Source: Reticulitermes speratus (lineage: Eukaryota > Arthropoda > Insecta > Blattodea > Rhinotermitidae). Taken from it: a DNA stretch of 64,000 bases. Positions 46,150 through 57,886 of this stretch are shown in pieces. The stretch lies in assembly GCA_021186555.1 (NCBI GenBank), contig JAJKFL010000012.1, forward strand, positions 23,571,711 through 23,635,710. The letters run 5' to 3'. Every line of letters begins with the position of its first letter. The stretch's first letter is position 1. The notes beneath the pieces are model-generated. The model did not search any database and was not told where the DNA came from. It saw only the letters and a program-made list of their open reading frames with translations. The position numbers and the translations under genes were made by a program.

Positions 46150-46700
46150 ACACCATTCGTCAAATAAAACAAGACAGGCAATGTACGTATAACGCAGCAC
46201 CGAGGCGCGTTCGCGTAACAATTGTTGCCGTGGAAAAGCAATGTGTTAAATATTATGAGTGTGTGTCTGTATTCTTACCTTAGTTATCCGGCATGCAAAT
46301 CGCATCTTTTTTGCGCCATATTGTCATCCGTGGCCCGTCTGGCTTTACCACATTTTTCCACATTATCTCAGAATAAAAAGGCACGATTTTCGAAAAAAAA
46401 AAGTTATTAACATAAAATGTGTGTTTTGATTTTCTCTACAACTTTGTCTGAAACATTTCTCATTCTAAGAAGAATTCAGTGTGATATTATCATAAATGTA
46501 CATAGGTCTTCCTGTAAAGTACCCGTTATTCTTGTCAGATTTTAATGACATTTGAATTTTCTCGACAGAGTTTCGAGAAACCCTCAAATATCAAATTTCA
46601 TGAAAATCCGTCCAGTGGGAGCCGAGTTGTTCCATGCAGCGAGACAGACAGACATGACGAAGGTAATAGTCGCTTTTCGCAATTTTGCGAACTCGCCTAA
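46150..46700 (-). repeat. R1 interspersed repeat, copy 4
   Basis: Starts AACAAGACAGGCAATGTACG, GAGGCGCGTTCGCGTAAC and ends AATAGTCGCTTTTCGCAATT TTGCGAACTCGCCTAAAAA. It appears the most complete copy. Confidence 0.9.
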
Positions 46701-47517
46701 AAATGGATAAATGTTCAGTTAGTGTAATTTTTATTTCAATTTCGGGCGTGTAGCGTTCTTTGTTTCACCCGCTCGCTGCCGTGAGGCACGATACGAGCGG
46801 ACCTGGAAACAAAAAAGCAAATGTGTAACGTGTGCTCTAACAGCAACAAACACAAAGTGCAAGTACCCAATTAACAGAATGAACACGAAACTCACCTTAT
46901 TACGAGGTGTTCTTGCTCCGTCTTCTGTTACATGTAGTCGAGTTACATGTAAAGTTGCTGATTCAAGCCGCTGTACCTTTGTACATCGCAGCTGTACATG
47001 TTAAAATGGACAGCTGAATGAAACGGAAAATACTGAGTCATGAGCCGTCTAGTGTAGGGAATTAAAACAAATGCGCTACGAAGTCAAAACTCTCGTCTTC
47101 AATCCAATACTGAGAAATCGTCGGAAAAGTGAAACATCGACTGCGTCTTCTGCTGGAACTGCACCTCCAGCGTTTCGATGTGCAAATACACTCCATTACT
47201 TCGGATCAAGCGACATTATGCGTGACACAGTAAACGACTGCTGTCACTTGGCTGAGTCATGGGAATAATTCGTCATTTGAGGCCCGGTGAAAAATCAGTT
47301 TAATATAACACAGCCTGGCGGCTAGTGAAAGAAACATCCAACGCTAAAAAAAAATACAGTTGTTCCAGCACAGCCATTTGTTTAAACACATATAAAATAT
47401 TGTCAATTAAATTGTCGTGTATAAAACTTCCTAATTATGATAGCAATTCGTAGGCTTTCACATACGTGTGAAATGTAAATGGTCATATGTGTATTTCTCC
47501 TAACAGTGTCAAAGACG
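46701..47517. other. No element identified
   Basis: Short direct repeat of TTACATGTAGTCGAGTTACA-type sequence near 46930-46950; otherwise nothing recognised. Confidence 0.35.
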
Positions 47518-47645
47518 CTGTTTTCGTTGTTGACACTCGATGTAGAGGACCTGCTTTCGTTGTTGACAGCGATGTAGAGGACCTACCTTTCGTTGTTGAC
47601 AGTCGATGTAGAGGACCTACCTACCTTTCGTTGTTAGCAATCGAC
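47518..47645. repeat. Short tandem repeat, ~34-bp unit, four copies
   Basis: TTCGTTGTTGACAGTCGATG TAGAGGACCTACC repeats four times, with small indels and a partial last unit. Confidence 0.9.
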
Positions 47646-48590
47646 GTCTCCTATAATGTTGAGCCTTCAGCTTGTTTTCTGCCATCAATTCACAACACAC
47701 TCACAAAACATACACAAAGTGCCACTTTACAAATTTCACTATCCGTTTTATACATAGATCCAAACACTTGTCTTTCAAAACTTAAGTGAAAAACGGATCA
47801 AAGCAAAATTAAGTGATGTCTTATTGAATCTTTGTCGCCCCAGTGCGAGTTATTCACGGGAGGAACTGTAAAAACCTCTCTCTCTGTCTCTCTCTCTCGC
47901 ATTGGTATCACTGGTTGTGCCGACCGAACCCTGTCAGGTTAACCCTGCGGTATAAGAAACACAAATCTTTAAAACCAGACCCCTTTGCATGAACGGCCCC
48001 TCTGTCACATGACACCAATTCACGCGACATATCCTATCCAGAAATCCTAACTGGGGCACCTAATGGGGAGGGCAGGGAGGACAGAACTTACACACTAAGT
48101 AAAAAAAAACGCATTCGCAGAGCTGTCAACCCGACCTTAACCTACGCCCTGAGTCATGGCGGCGACCGCATCAAATACAGTTGCCTGGCTCGGCGCTGTT
48201 ATCATGTTATGACCAGCCTGGGGCCGGACTGACGTCGTGATAAGCTCGCGTCGGTGCTATGCTACGACGTACCTGAGTTGCTGCGAGTGCCCAGCCGTCC
48301 TGCGGATGGGTCCGCAACTGCTGAAGGTTCAGCCGACGCTGGTTTGGTTTTGTCGTTGCTGTTCGCGCGTTGCTCCTCCTCACGTGGTCCTGAGTTCGTA
48401 GTCTGCTGCTGTTTCCACATGAGCGTTGCAGCCGTTGACAGAATTTCAAAACACTCAGTTACGAGTACTTAGAGAGTCGCTGCTATCGCACGCACACACG
48501 CACACGTAAGCCACAGCGCTTTATTTCACACCCACAGAAACAAAGGCTGAGAAGTCTCAGTTCACTTTTAACATTTATGTCACGAAAAAT
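47646..48590. other. No gene recognised; (CT)n-like tract
   Basis: 47876-47900 is a TCTCTCTGTCTC tract. Opposed frames of 72 and 80 codons at 48207-48472 are unsupported. Confidence 0.4.
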
Positions 48591-49280
48591 AGCATCTGTG
48601 CCACCCGATCAGCGTATAACAAGTCTGTATCACGGCACAAATAGCATCTGTGCCACCCGATCAGCGGTATAACAAGTCTGTATCACGGCACAAATAACAT
48701 CTGTGCCACCCGATCAGCGGTATAACAAGTCTGTATCACGGCACAAATAACATCTGTGCCACCCGATCAGCGGTATAACAAGTCTGTATCACGGCACAAA
48801 TAACATCTGTGCCACCCGATCAGCGGTATAACAAGTCTGTATCACGGCACAAATAACATCTGTGCCACCCGATCAGCGGTATAACAAGTCTGTATCACGG
48901 CACAAATAACATCTGTGCCACCCGATCAGCGGTATAACAAGTCTGTATCACGGCACAAATAACATCTGTGCCACCCGATCAGCGGTATAACAAGTCTGTA
49001 TCACGGCACAAATAACATCTGTGCCACCCGATCAGCGGTATAACAAGTCTGTATCACGGCACAAATAACATCTGTGCCACCCGATCAGCGGTATAACAAG
49101 TCTGTATCACGGCACAAATAGCATCTGTGCCACCCGATCAGCGGTATAACAAATCTGTATCACGGCACAAATAGCATCTGTGCCACCCGATCAGCGGTAT
49201 AACAAGTCTGTATCACGGCACAAATAACATCTGTGCCACCCGATCAGCGGTATAACAAGTCTGTATCACGGCACAAATAG
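48591..49280. repeat. 53-bp tandem array, 13 units
   Basis: Unit CATCTGTGCCACCCGATCAG CGGTATAACAAGTCTGTATC ACGGCACAAATAA (or ATAG). Very homogeneous; AGCATC variants lie near both ends and AACATC variants in the middle. Confidence 0.97.
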
Positions 49281-49544
49281 GTCTTCACACGCTTGTTATA
49301 TTCACAGAGAAAATGTCATTAACACATGGGATTGAAACCACAAACGTCGCACGGCCAGCCTACCTGCCTGCCACAGAGATAAATTTGCCTGATAATTTAG
49401 TAGTTACTGTACTTCGCAATGTCTCACGTTTGATAGCTCTTGGCACTTCGTAATTTATTGTAACTACGTAAAATTATGTAAGACTAATAGGCTGAACGAA
49501 ATATAGATATATGTTATCCGAATATAATTTAAAACTATTTAATC
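49281..49544. other. Spacer between two arrays
   Basis: Non-repetitive AT-rich sequence; no gene. Confidence 0.5.
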
Positions 49545-50530
49545 CTCCTAATATCGGGGCATGAAGCCCCTTGTGCATCGCTATATTCTACAGTATCAAT
49601 TATGAAAAGATATAATCCTAATATCAGGGCATGAAGCCCCTTGTGCATCGCTATATTCTACAGTATCAATTATGAAAAGATATAATCCTAATATCAGGGC
49701 ATGAAGCCCCTTGTGCATCGCTATATTCTACAGTATCAATTATGAAAAGATATAATCCCTAATATCAGGGCATGAAGCCCCTTGTGCATCGCTATATTCT
49801 ACAGTATCAATTATGAAAAGATATAATCCTAATATCAGGGCATGAAGCCCCTTGTGCATCGCTATATTCTACAGTATCAATTATGAAAAGATATAATCCT
49901 AATATCAGGGCATGAAGCCCCTGGTGCATCGCTATATTCTACAGTATCAATTATGAAAAGATATAATCCTAATATCAGGGCATGAAGCCCCTTGTGCATC
50001 GCTATATTCTACGGTATCAATTATGAAAAGATATAATCCTAATATCAGGGCATGAAGCCCCTTGTGCATCACTATATTCTACAGTATCAATTATGAAAAG
50101 ATATAATCCTCCTAATATCAGGGCATGAAGCCCCTTGTGCATCGCTTTATTCTACAGTATCAATTATGAAAAGATATAATCCTCCTAATATCAGGGCATG
50201 AAGCCCCTTGTGCATCGCTATATTCTACAGTATCAATTATGAAAAGATATAATCCTCCTAATATCAGGGCATGAAACCCCTTGTGCATCGCTATATTCTA
50301 CAGTATCAATTATGAAAAGATATAATCCTCCTAATATCAGGGCATGAAGCCCCTTGTGCATCGCTATATTCTACAGTATCAATTATGAAAAGATATAATC
50401 CTCCTATTATCGGGGCATGAAGCCCCTTGTGCATAAATATATTCTGCACTATTGTTTATAAAAATATTCAATGCTCGTATTACCACGGCATGAAGCCCCT
50501 TCTACAGCAGTATATTCTACAATTTATAAA
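49545..50530. repeat. 70/73-bp tandem array with hairpin, about 13 units
   Basis: Unit TCCTAATATCAGGGCATGAA GCCCCTTGTGCATCGCTATA TTCTACAGTATCAATTATGA AAAGATATAA. Left units have a single TCC (70 bp); units from about 50107 have TCCTCC (73 bp). The first and last copies read GGGGCATGAAGCCCC (perfect 5-bp stem); others read AGGGC. Two badly diverged units follow to 50530. Confidence 0.97.
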
Positions 50531-50579
50531 AATATTAAATAAGTAGGCACTGAAGCCACAGCGCCATTTTACATCTGTT

Positions 50580-51060
50580 ATTTATGGAGCACACCTGGAT
50601 ACTTCGTTCTTTCTGCTCCTCACACAAAATTTCATGTCTTGATAAAGTGTTTTTACAGAGATGACCATGCCCTCACTGACTCCTCTTTTTCTCATTTTGA
50701 GCCACAATGCCTCCACCTCAGTAGAATCGAATTCCTTGTTTTTGTTCTCAAATATTTGACCACACATGTTTTGATTATACTAATATTATCCACCATTCTC
50801 TTGCAGTTTACAAATCCCGTTTCTAAAGTAGTCTTATCTCTTACTGTACAATAACCAGTCCCTTAGCCTGTCAGTTAGTATTCCTGAATATATTTTACCA
50901 AAATTTTGTAACAATGATATCCCCCCATAATTTCCAAGCTTCTATTGATTTCCCTTCCCTTTGTAAATTGGTTGTGTTGCTGCAGTTTGCCCTTTTCTCG
51001 GAAGTTCTTTTATTTTACAGGAATGTAATCTAATGTTAGGCCAATCAGTGTGCCAGTTCA
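50580..51060 (-). mobile_element. LINE reverse-transcriptase fragment
   Basis: The minus strand reads FGKIYSGILTDRLRDWLL, then (frame changes) NMCGQIFENKNKEFDSTEVE, ALWLKMRKRGVSEGMVISVK and TLYQDMKFCVRSRKNEVS. This corresponds to the RT palm of insect LINEs (Y+GISLL...K.FS..L..R; FVDFEKAFDSV.REALW.KM+K+GVS...V..IK..Y.D.KFCV). The catalytic (F/Y)ADD box lies beyond the preserved part. Inactive. Confidence 0.85.
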
Positions 51061-52084
51061 GTGTGTGCATTTCATACGAAAGTAAACGACTGTAGTATAA
51101 AGATAGCACGTAATACAGTAGAACTTAATCATATCTCATGCCATTAGAATATGCAAAAAAATTGTCTTAGACATCCATAACTACATACTGATGTAAAGTT
51201 GTAACCAACATTTAGTTATTTCATGATCTGCTACTTGTAGTGGTATAATATGTGTCTGAAATATGCTGGGATATGACAACAAAGACATAAACCAAGTATA
51301 TTTAAATTTAAACATTTAAGATACATTAGATCATACTTAATTCTAATGTTATAAATCAGCCATTATATATGTTGTTTTGTAAGGCTAAGCAACTGTGCCT
51401 TCAAAAGTTAAGGGAGCAACACACATCGTCTTTGGAAAGAGGTGGGAAGTAAAACATTTTTACGTGAGATTACACCTGACTTAAATTTATGTACTTTGAA
51501 CTTCATAAGTTCACTATAAGCTGGCCACCTAACTAGGGTAAGAAACATGAAGAGGACATGTAACTGTGATAGGAAAATTATTTGAAAGAAGGCAGACGGA
51601 GTTTTAAGGATAATATTAAAGTGAAAATTAAGTAAGCGATGATATAAACTGAACTTAATTGTTTTGGGATGGTGTATAATAATTGTATTTGAAATTTGCG
51701 GCGTTCAAACTTCACGTATAAGGCCCCTAAATGAAAGTATTATTATTTTATTATTATTATTATTATTATGCCATTGTGCTGGTTTTATAATTGGCCCTGC
51801 TGCAGTAAGCCAGCATGTTTATAAATTCAGTTCAGTTGACTCACGGCACTTGCTCTAATGGGAACGTTGGTTTAAAAGGAAATCAAATGAAACATCAAAA
51901 TATCTTTATATGTTCCTTACTGAAACCCTGCAGTTCAGTGTTTTACAAGTTACTGATTTGAAAATTATGTACACTGCTCCTTTGTCTGATTTTCACCCAA
52001 TATTGTTTAAATGATTTTTTTGCAGTTTGGTATAGACGATCTTTACAAAGCTGTTCAGCAAAGATGACTTTTGTGAAAATCGCC
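51061..52084. other. AT-rich, no gene recognised
   Basis: A (TTA/ATT)n tract at 51740-51770; nothing else identified. Confidence 0.4.
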
Positions 52085-52805
52085 TGAGTGTAACCATACT
52101 TACTTAAAAGGGTAACTATGTTCATAAGTGTAATTGCCATATTTCTTGGCCGAAATGGATAAAATTCAGCACAGAGGATCTTCATACGATGTCATTCAGC
52201 ATTTGTACCTTTTGTGAAAATCGATACAGTGAAAAATCGTACTTTGCTGAGGGGTGTCAATAAACTTTTGCCCTTATTTTCTACATCTTTAATCTGATTT
52301 GGATAAAATTTGGTATTGCTGCTAGTTACTTGACAGTTACACTAAACCAGATATTACTGTCAGTGTTTTTTGTTAATGACCAAGCTTCATGTATTTGTGT
52401 TCTTACTCAGTCCTTCCGTAACATCAGTCGCCACAGCACCCTTTCCCGTCCACTCGTACTGTACACAACCCATCTGTCAACACCAAGTATCTCAGTTGTC
52501 TCCTGCAGTGGCTTGCTAAGTGAATTACCTTTAACGTTAATATTTGTGTCATTATTACCTCAGTTCGAACACTGGGTAACTTGCTGTGTGTCTTACCAAT
52601 CACATTCAGTCTAATGTTAGTCTTCTGTATTTGTCCTGCCCATGGCACACGTTTCAGTGCTGTGTGATGCAGTTATGTGGATCTGATTGAGCCGTATTGT
52701 GTGTCAAACATTATATGTATTGATGGGGCAGAGTTCTGTGTGAGAAACTGATGGCCACTCAGCCAGTCGAGAAATTCCCTGCATTTTATGGAACCTGTAG
52801 GTTTT
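52085..52805 (+). repeat. Inverted duplication, left arm
   Basis: Matches the minus strand of 57887-59070. GGGGTGTCAATAAACTTTTG, GGTATTGCTGCTAGTTACTT, TGTCAGTGTTTTTTGTTAAT and GGCCACTCAGCCAG are shared in order. Relative to the right arm it lacks about 470 bp between CTTTAATC and GGTATTGCTGC (near 52290-52310). Encoded frames (52330-52614) have counterparts in the right arm but no recognised family. Confidence 0.92.
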
Positions 52806-52899
52806 TTGCTGTGTGTACAAGACTTCACGCCTTGTCCAAATTGGTAATGAGGCTAACACATCCATCATGAGGAACCTCAAAAAACACTAGAATCCTTGC

Positions 52900-54560
52900 A
52901 GGAAATCTGTGCTAACAAAGTTTTTGTAATCTTATATTTTTACTGGAGATCATGGAAAACCTCAGGAGGCATAGATCATTAACACTGGATGACATCTTAT
53001 ATTTGTACTTGCTGCTGAAGAAGACCACAACAAGAACCAAGTACAGAAAGGCACCTCCTTGTGGCGAGCCTCTCTTTATTAACCTTTGCTTGAACTTTGA
53101 CATCACAATTCCTTACTGGAAATGATAACTAACTATTCAGGAACACACAGAAGCCCTTATAGGGCGGATGCTTTCGTTAACATTTGATGAAATTTGTACT
53201 GGAATTGTGACTGAAGCAAACCACGACAGAATTAGGGCTATCAGATAATATCTAATTAGGAAACGGTGTTCATTAAACTAAGATGAAATTTTATTTATCT
53301 ACTTGTTACTGAAGAAGGTAATGTGAATCCATGTAACAGTATGTAGCATGTATAGAATTTGATGTCATTTTAAATTGGTGTTTCTAAAAGAACACTGGAA
53401 AAACAGAATACACAGAAAAGGCCATGTGGAGAAGCTGTAATTATTAATTTTAATGGAAAATGATGATGAGAATTGTTTATGAAGATCATGAAAATCATCA
53501 AGATAACAGAGCAGTATTTATCGGGAAACCGTGTAATAAGAACCTATGGATCTTCATACTGTAATTGGTACTGAAGAAACTCATGAATGACCACAAAGTA
53601 ACACCAAACGTTTTGTAGAATATTTGTTTTTGTTAATATCTTAAGATGTTTATGTTTGTAATTGTTATTGAAGAAGATAATGTCAAACTTCTGAATGACA
53701 GGCCATAACAGGGAAGGGGAGGGGGGGGTGTATGTATTGATATGTTATGAAATGTTACAATGGTTACTGTTTGCAAGGAAGAAGGTAATGACAAAATTCG
53801 CTGCAACAGAAAATGCTATGCTGGGGCTGTACTTATTAAAGTTTAATGGAAGTTAATACAGTATTAGTAACTGTTACTGATGCAAAACAGCATGAAGTCA
53901 GTGCAGTGTAGGAGACGGCTTATGGACAGTTGGTGTTCCTTGTGTCTTATGTAAGTTTATGTGCTCAGTTGCCACTGAAGGTAATGGAAGATATCAGGAT
54001 ATCAAGGAACACCTTATTGGGATTCTCTGATTGTTAACTTTGATGACATTTTATGCCGGTCATTTCCAGTGGTGTGTTTCACTATAGAGATCACGCCAAC
54101 AGAATGCGATGCATGAGGAGTCTGTGTTCATCACCATTTGAAATTTCAAGTGGTAAAATTAAGGATAAGGGAAAGGACCTTATTGGTGGGGGGGGGGGAA
54201 CTGTTGTGATGATATTTTACTTTCCTGGTTGTTACTAAAAGAAACAAGGGCAAAAATAAGTACGACGGAGAACCCCTTTATGGGGGGGGGGGGGGCGTCT
54301 TCGTATATTATATTTGATGTTTCTTGCTGTTAATTGCTCCTGAAGTAAGACATTGAGGCAATAGAGATGGCCTCGTAAGGATGCTGTATACATTTACACT
54401 TGATAATCTGTTATTAGGACTACTGTTACTGAAAAAATCACAAAAAACCTTAGAAGAATAAAGGGCTCTATTGAGGCATGTTTTGTCTGTTTTTGTCACG
54501 TAACGAAATTGATGTCTTGAGTGAAAATGATTACTGTATTTTGTATTAATACTTCATGTT
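52900..54560. repeat. Ancient degenerate tandem array, ~97-110-bp period
   Basis: A phrase like (A/G)TTAAC.TTTGATGA.ATTTTAT.TTTGTA.TTGTTACTGAAGAAG..AATG recurs with the CTGAAGAAG landmark near 53013, 53211, 53310, 53571, 53668, 53780, 53877, 53972, 54233, 54341 and 54427. Spacings cluster at 86-112, or about twice that. Units are strongly diverged, with poly(G) runs at 53717, 54187 and 54282. Confidence 0.6.
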
Positions 54561-55980
54561 TGATATTTCAATGTAAAGCTACCTGTTGGTCATTTGTGGC
54601 CACCCCTGATGTTAATCTCCACGAATATTAATCGGTTCGGAAATTGTTTTTGACAGTAATTTAAACACGTAATGAAACTTTATAATGTTAAAATTTTAAT
54701 CACAGTACGGAAGGTGTGTGTAAATATTTTGGCAACAGTGTGCACAATGCTGTTACAAGAACAATTCTGAGGGTGTGTCCTGCAGAAAACATTGTCTTAA
54801 TCTGTTGAGTGTTTTTCAAACATTTTGTTATAGGGAATTCGTGATTGTGCTATTTGAAAGGCAGAGATTTTATAGACATAAATTTTGTCAGTTTCCCACA
54901 CACCACAGTTTGCGCCAAACTGGTGCACTGGTAACCCTGCTTTTCCGAAATTACTACTTATTGATACATGAAATCCAAATATATTCAAATGCCCCATGTA
55001 CGTGGTGGATTTTTGAGAAAGGGAATTCAGATGAATTGTCATAAATTCAATACATCAGATGGTGTCAAAGACACATATGAACGTACAAATTGTGTTAGTG
55101 TTTGCCGACCATGCATAGAGAGATAAGAACCCACAACCAGAATACTAAAACAGAATAAGTTCTAGTAGTGTTATAATGGGTTAGTCATATATGAAAATTG
55201 GAAATTTGTACGGTCATATGTGGCAATTACCATTCAGTAATTTTTGCATCAAACTGTGATGTCATAACATACAACCTAACAGCTGACTGCAAGAACAGAA
55301 TGCCATATTGCACTAGTAAGAACTTTTAAATGTGTTATTGAAGCCTGACACGTACCATAATGGTGCTGTAGTGCTACTGACTGGGCATAATTAACAGCAT
55401 ATAGCCTAGTAATGTATCATTTCAAATATTCCTGGGGCATTTAATCCAGAAAAATTGTTATTCATATAATTTTAAATGTTTAACTCCCCTTTACTGCACT
55501 GGCTGTAATGTAAAGTGGTGGAAAATTTAATACGATATACATATAAATTTGGGTTGAAAGAAAAGAGCACTTCAACAAAACCATAATTGATATGGGCGTT
55601 CTTTACTTTTACTCTGTACTGTTATTTCTTCTGTCAATAGATCAGATATCAGAGGATATGTCCGTGAACAGACTGTGATGAAACTTTGCACTGGCTGGTG
55701 TTACTGAACCAGTTGTTAAGAAACACTGTTGGCAGTCCAGACTTAAGACATTGAAGGAATTGATTTTTGAGGCATTGGCTTCAGTTATTTAAGGACGCTA
55801 AACTAAGGACATGTTGGTTAGTGTCAGGCCACGACCAGTCCGGTTCTGTTTACCGGAAGGAACCAAAGAGAATCAAACATATAATAACAACAGAAAATTG
55901 AAATGACGAATGATTACGGTTATCCTGAAGGTATCTAGGTTTTGAACGGAGAAGATATGTGAGTGTACATAGTGTGAATT
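54561..55980. other. AT-rich, no gene recognised
   Basis: Opposed 80-90-codon frames at 54775-55044 are unsupported. No element identified. Confidence 0.4.
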
Positions 55981-56690
55981 GTATGGCTGTACAGATTGTG
56001 GATATAGTGACTGTATGGCTGTACAGATTGTGGATATAGTGACTGTATGGCTGTACAGATTGTGGATATAGTAACTGTATGGCTGTACAGATTGTGGATA
56101 TAGTGACTGTATGGCTGTACAGATTGTGGATATAGTAACTGTATGGCTGTACAGATTGTGGATATAGTAACTGTATGGCTGTACAGATTGTGGATATAGT
56201 GACTGTATGGCTGTACAGATTGTGGATATAGTGACTGTATGGCTGTACAGATTGTGGATATAGTAACTGTATGGCTGTACAGATTGTGGATATAGTGACT
56301 GTATGGCTGTACAGATTGTGGATATAGTGACTGTATGGCTGTACAGATTGTGGATATAGTGACTGTATGGCTGTACAGATTGTGGATATAGTAACTGTAT
56401 GGCTGTACAGATTGTGGATATAGTAACTGTATGGCTGTACAGATTGTGGATATAGTGACTGTATGGCTGTACAGATTGTGGATATAGTGACTGTATGGCT
56501 GTACAGATTGTGGATATAGTGACTGTATGGCTGTACAGATTGTGGATATAGTAACTGTATGGCTGTACAGATTGTGGATATAGTGACTGTATGGCTGTAC
56601 AGATTGTGGATATAGTAACTGTATGGCTGTACAGATTGTGGATATAGTGACTGTATGGCTGTACAGATTGTGGATATAGTAACTGTAAGA
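55981..56690. repeat. 32-bp tandem array, 22 units
   Basis: Unit GACTGTATGGCTGTACAGAT TGTGGATATAGT, with only one common variant (GTGACTG / GTAACTG). Since 32 is not a multiple of three, minus-strand frames of 349 and 384 codons run through it as artefacts (SLYPQSVQPYSHYIHNLYSH-type peptides). Near-identity indicates recent expansion. Confidence 0.98.
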
Positions 56691-56985
56691 GAGATGTGGC
56701 TGGAGAGCAGGGTGCTGAGTAAAATACTGGGACCTCAGAGGGAACAAGAAACAGCAGGTTGCATAAGACTGCATGATGCTGAGCTTCATGATGTACTGCG
56801 CGACAAATATTGCTACTGTGTGTGGTTCGGTTATGTGGGCGAGATGGGTGACGCAGTGGCACGTGTGGGATGGAAGTGGAGTGCACAGGGGTTTGGGAAA
56901 GACGTCTGAAAGGAGAGACCATGTGGAAGACCTAGGCATGGATGGGCGAATATTAACATATACCTGAAAAGGAGTACTTTGGGGG
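56691..56985 (+). mobile_element. LINE 3' fragment abutting the 32-bp array
   Basis: LSKILGPQREQETAGCIRLH, DAELHDVLRDKYCYCVWFGY, VGEMGDAVARVGWK, then after a stop KERPCGRPRHGW. This follows the order of LINE ORF2 C-termini: L.+I.GPKR...TG..R+LHN.ELHDLY, then RW.GHVARMG, then KRPLGRPR+RW. Confidence 0.85.
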
Positions 56986-57340
56986 GGGCGGGGGTTCAAA
57001 CCGGCAGTGCCAACGAGTGGGGGGAAGCCGGTACCATTTACCAGGGCCCGCTGGTCAGAAAGGGGGCCCGGGGCCCAAGTATGTTGCATATGTTTTGGTT
57101 TTTAGCTGTTCTGCCCTTACTGGGGGACCCGGAAAATTGTTTCATCGGGGCCCGAACCCCCTCTCGGCGGCCCAGCGAACTGCAATCATCGGTCTGTTAG
57201 CATAGATCAGTGACAGGCTTTTGTGAATACGATAATGAACCATCGAGTTTCATCAAATGCGGACAATTTGACATCCTGAAGAGCCACTATGTAGCCAAGG
57301 GCTCAGCTCCATCGAGTGTGTTATATAAAGAGCAGAATTT
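56986..57340. other. G/C-homopolymer-rich stretch
   Basis: 56982-57180 is packed with G and C runs (GGGGGGGCGGGGGTTCAAAC, GGGGGCCCGGGGCCCAAG, GGGGCCCGAACCCCC) unlike the AT-rich surroundings. Either a GC-rich repeat or poorly resolved sequence. No gene. Confidence 0.4.
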
Positions 57341-57860
57341 TTAAATCGTACTGTGTTTCAAATACCTGTAATGTACGGTATTGAGATGTATATCGTAAAA
57401 AGGGAAAATTGGCGAAGATTGGTATCAGATGAAATATCTTTTGTAAGACACGCAGCAACATACGTAACATTTAAATTGAATAGCTGACACAGTTATTAGC
57501 ATTGGCAACAGCAGACAGCACAGCAATGCAGGAAAATCTGGAAAGAGCATGTTGATGGCAGGGCACACAGATCGTTGCGAACAGCATCAAAAGTGCTATT
57601 TCGAATTAACCATAACACAAAAAATTCTGAGGGGTATGGTTGAAAAGATGAGTTGTACACAGCGATGTAAATGCCTGGAAGAATGAGGATTTGATGGCTG
57701 TTGAAAGGTAATATCACTGCGTGACTGAATGGGGGAAAAACAGTAAGAGGCCTGGAAGAGCTGGCAGTAGATGGAATAATATTAAAATGTAGCTCCTAGA
57801 AACTGACTGGACATGTTTGGGCTGGATTTGTGCGACTTAGTACAAGTTTGGACCGGCCGT
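57341..57860 (+). mobile_element. Strongly decayed LINE ORF2 fragment
   Basis: MYGIEMYIVKRENWRRLVSD, then CRKIWKEHVDGRAHRSLR and KVLFRINHN recall LINE sequences of the YG.E.W...+.+...L...E..F.R and W.EH+DRM...R.P+...Y segments. Many stops. Confidence 0.55.
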
Positions 57861-57886
57861 TGAGATTGTAAACACAGTAACGAACG

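Noticed and set aside
48591-50530. CRISPR-like appearance of regular repeats
   Set aside because: Units are head-to-tail with no unique spacers, there are no cas genes, and the DNA is eukaryotic.
55873-57089. 349- and 384-codon minus-strand frames
   Set aside because: They are translations of the 32-bp array (period 32 codons over three frames) plus flanking LINE sequence in antisense.
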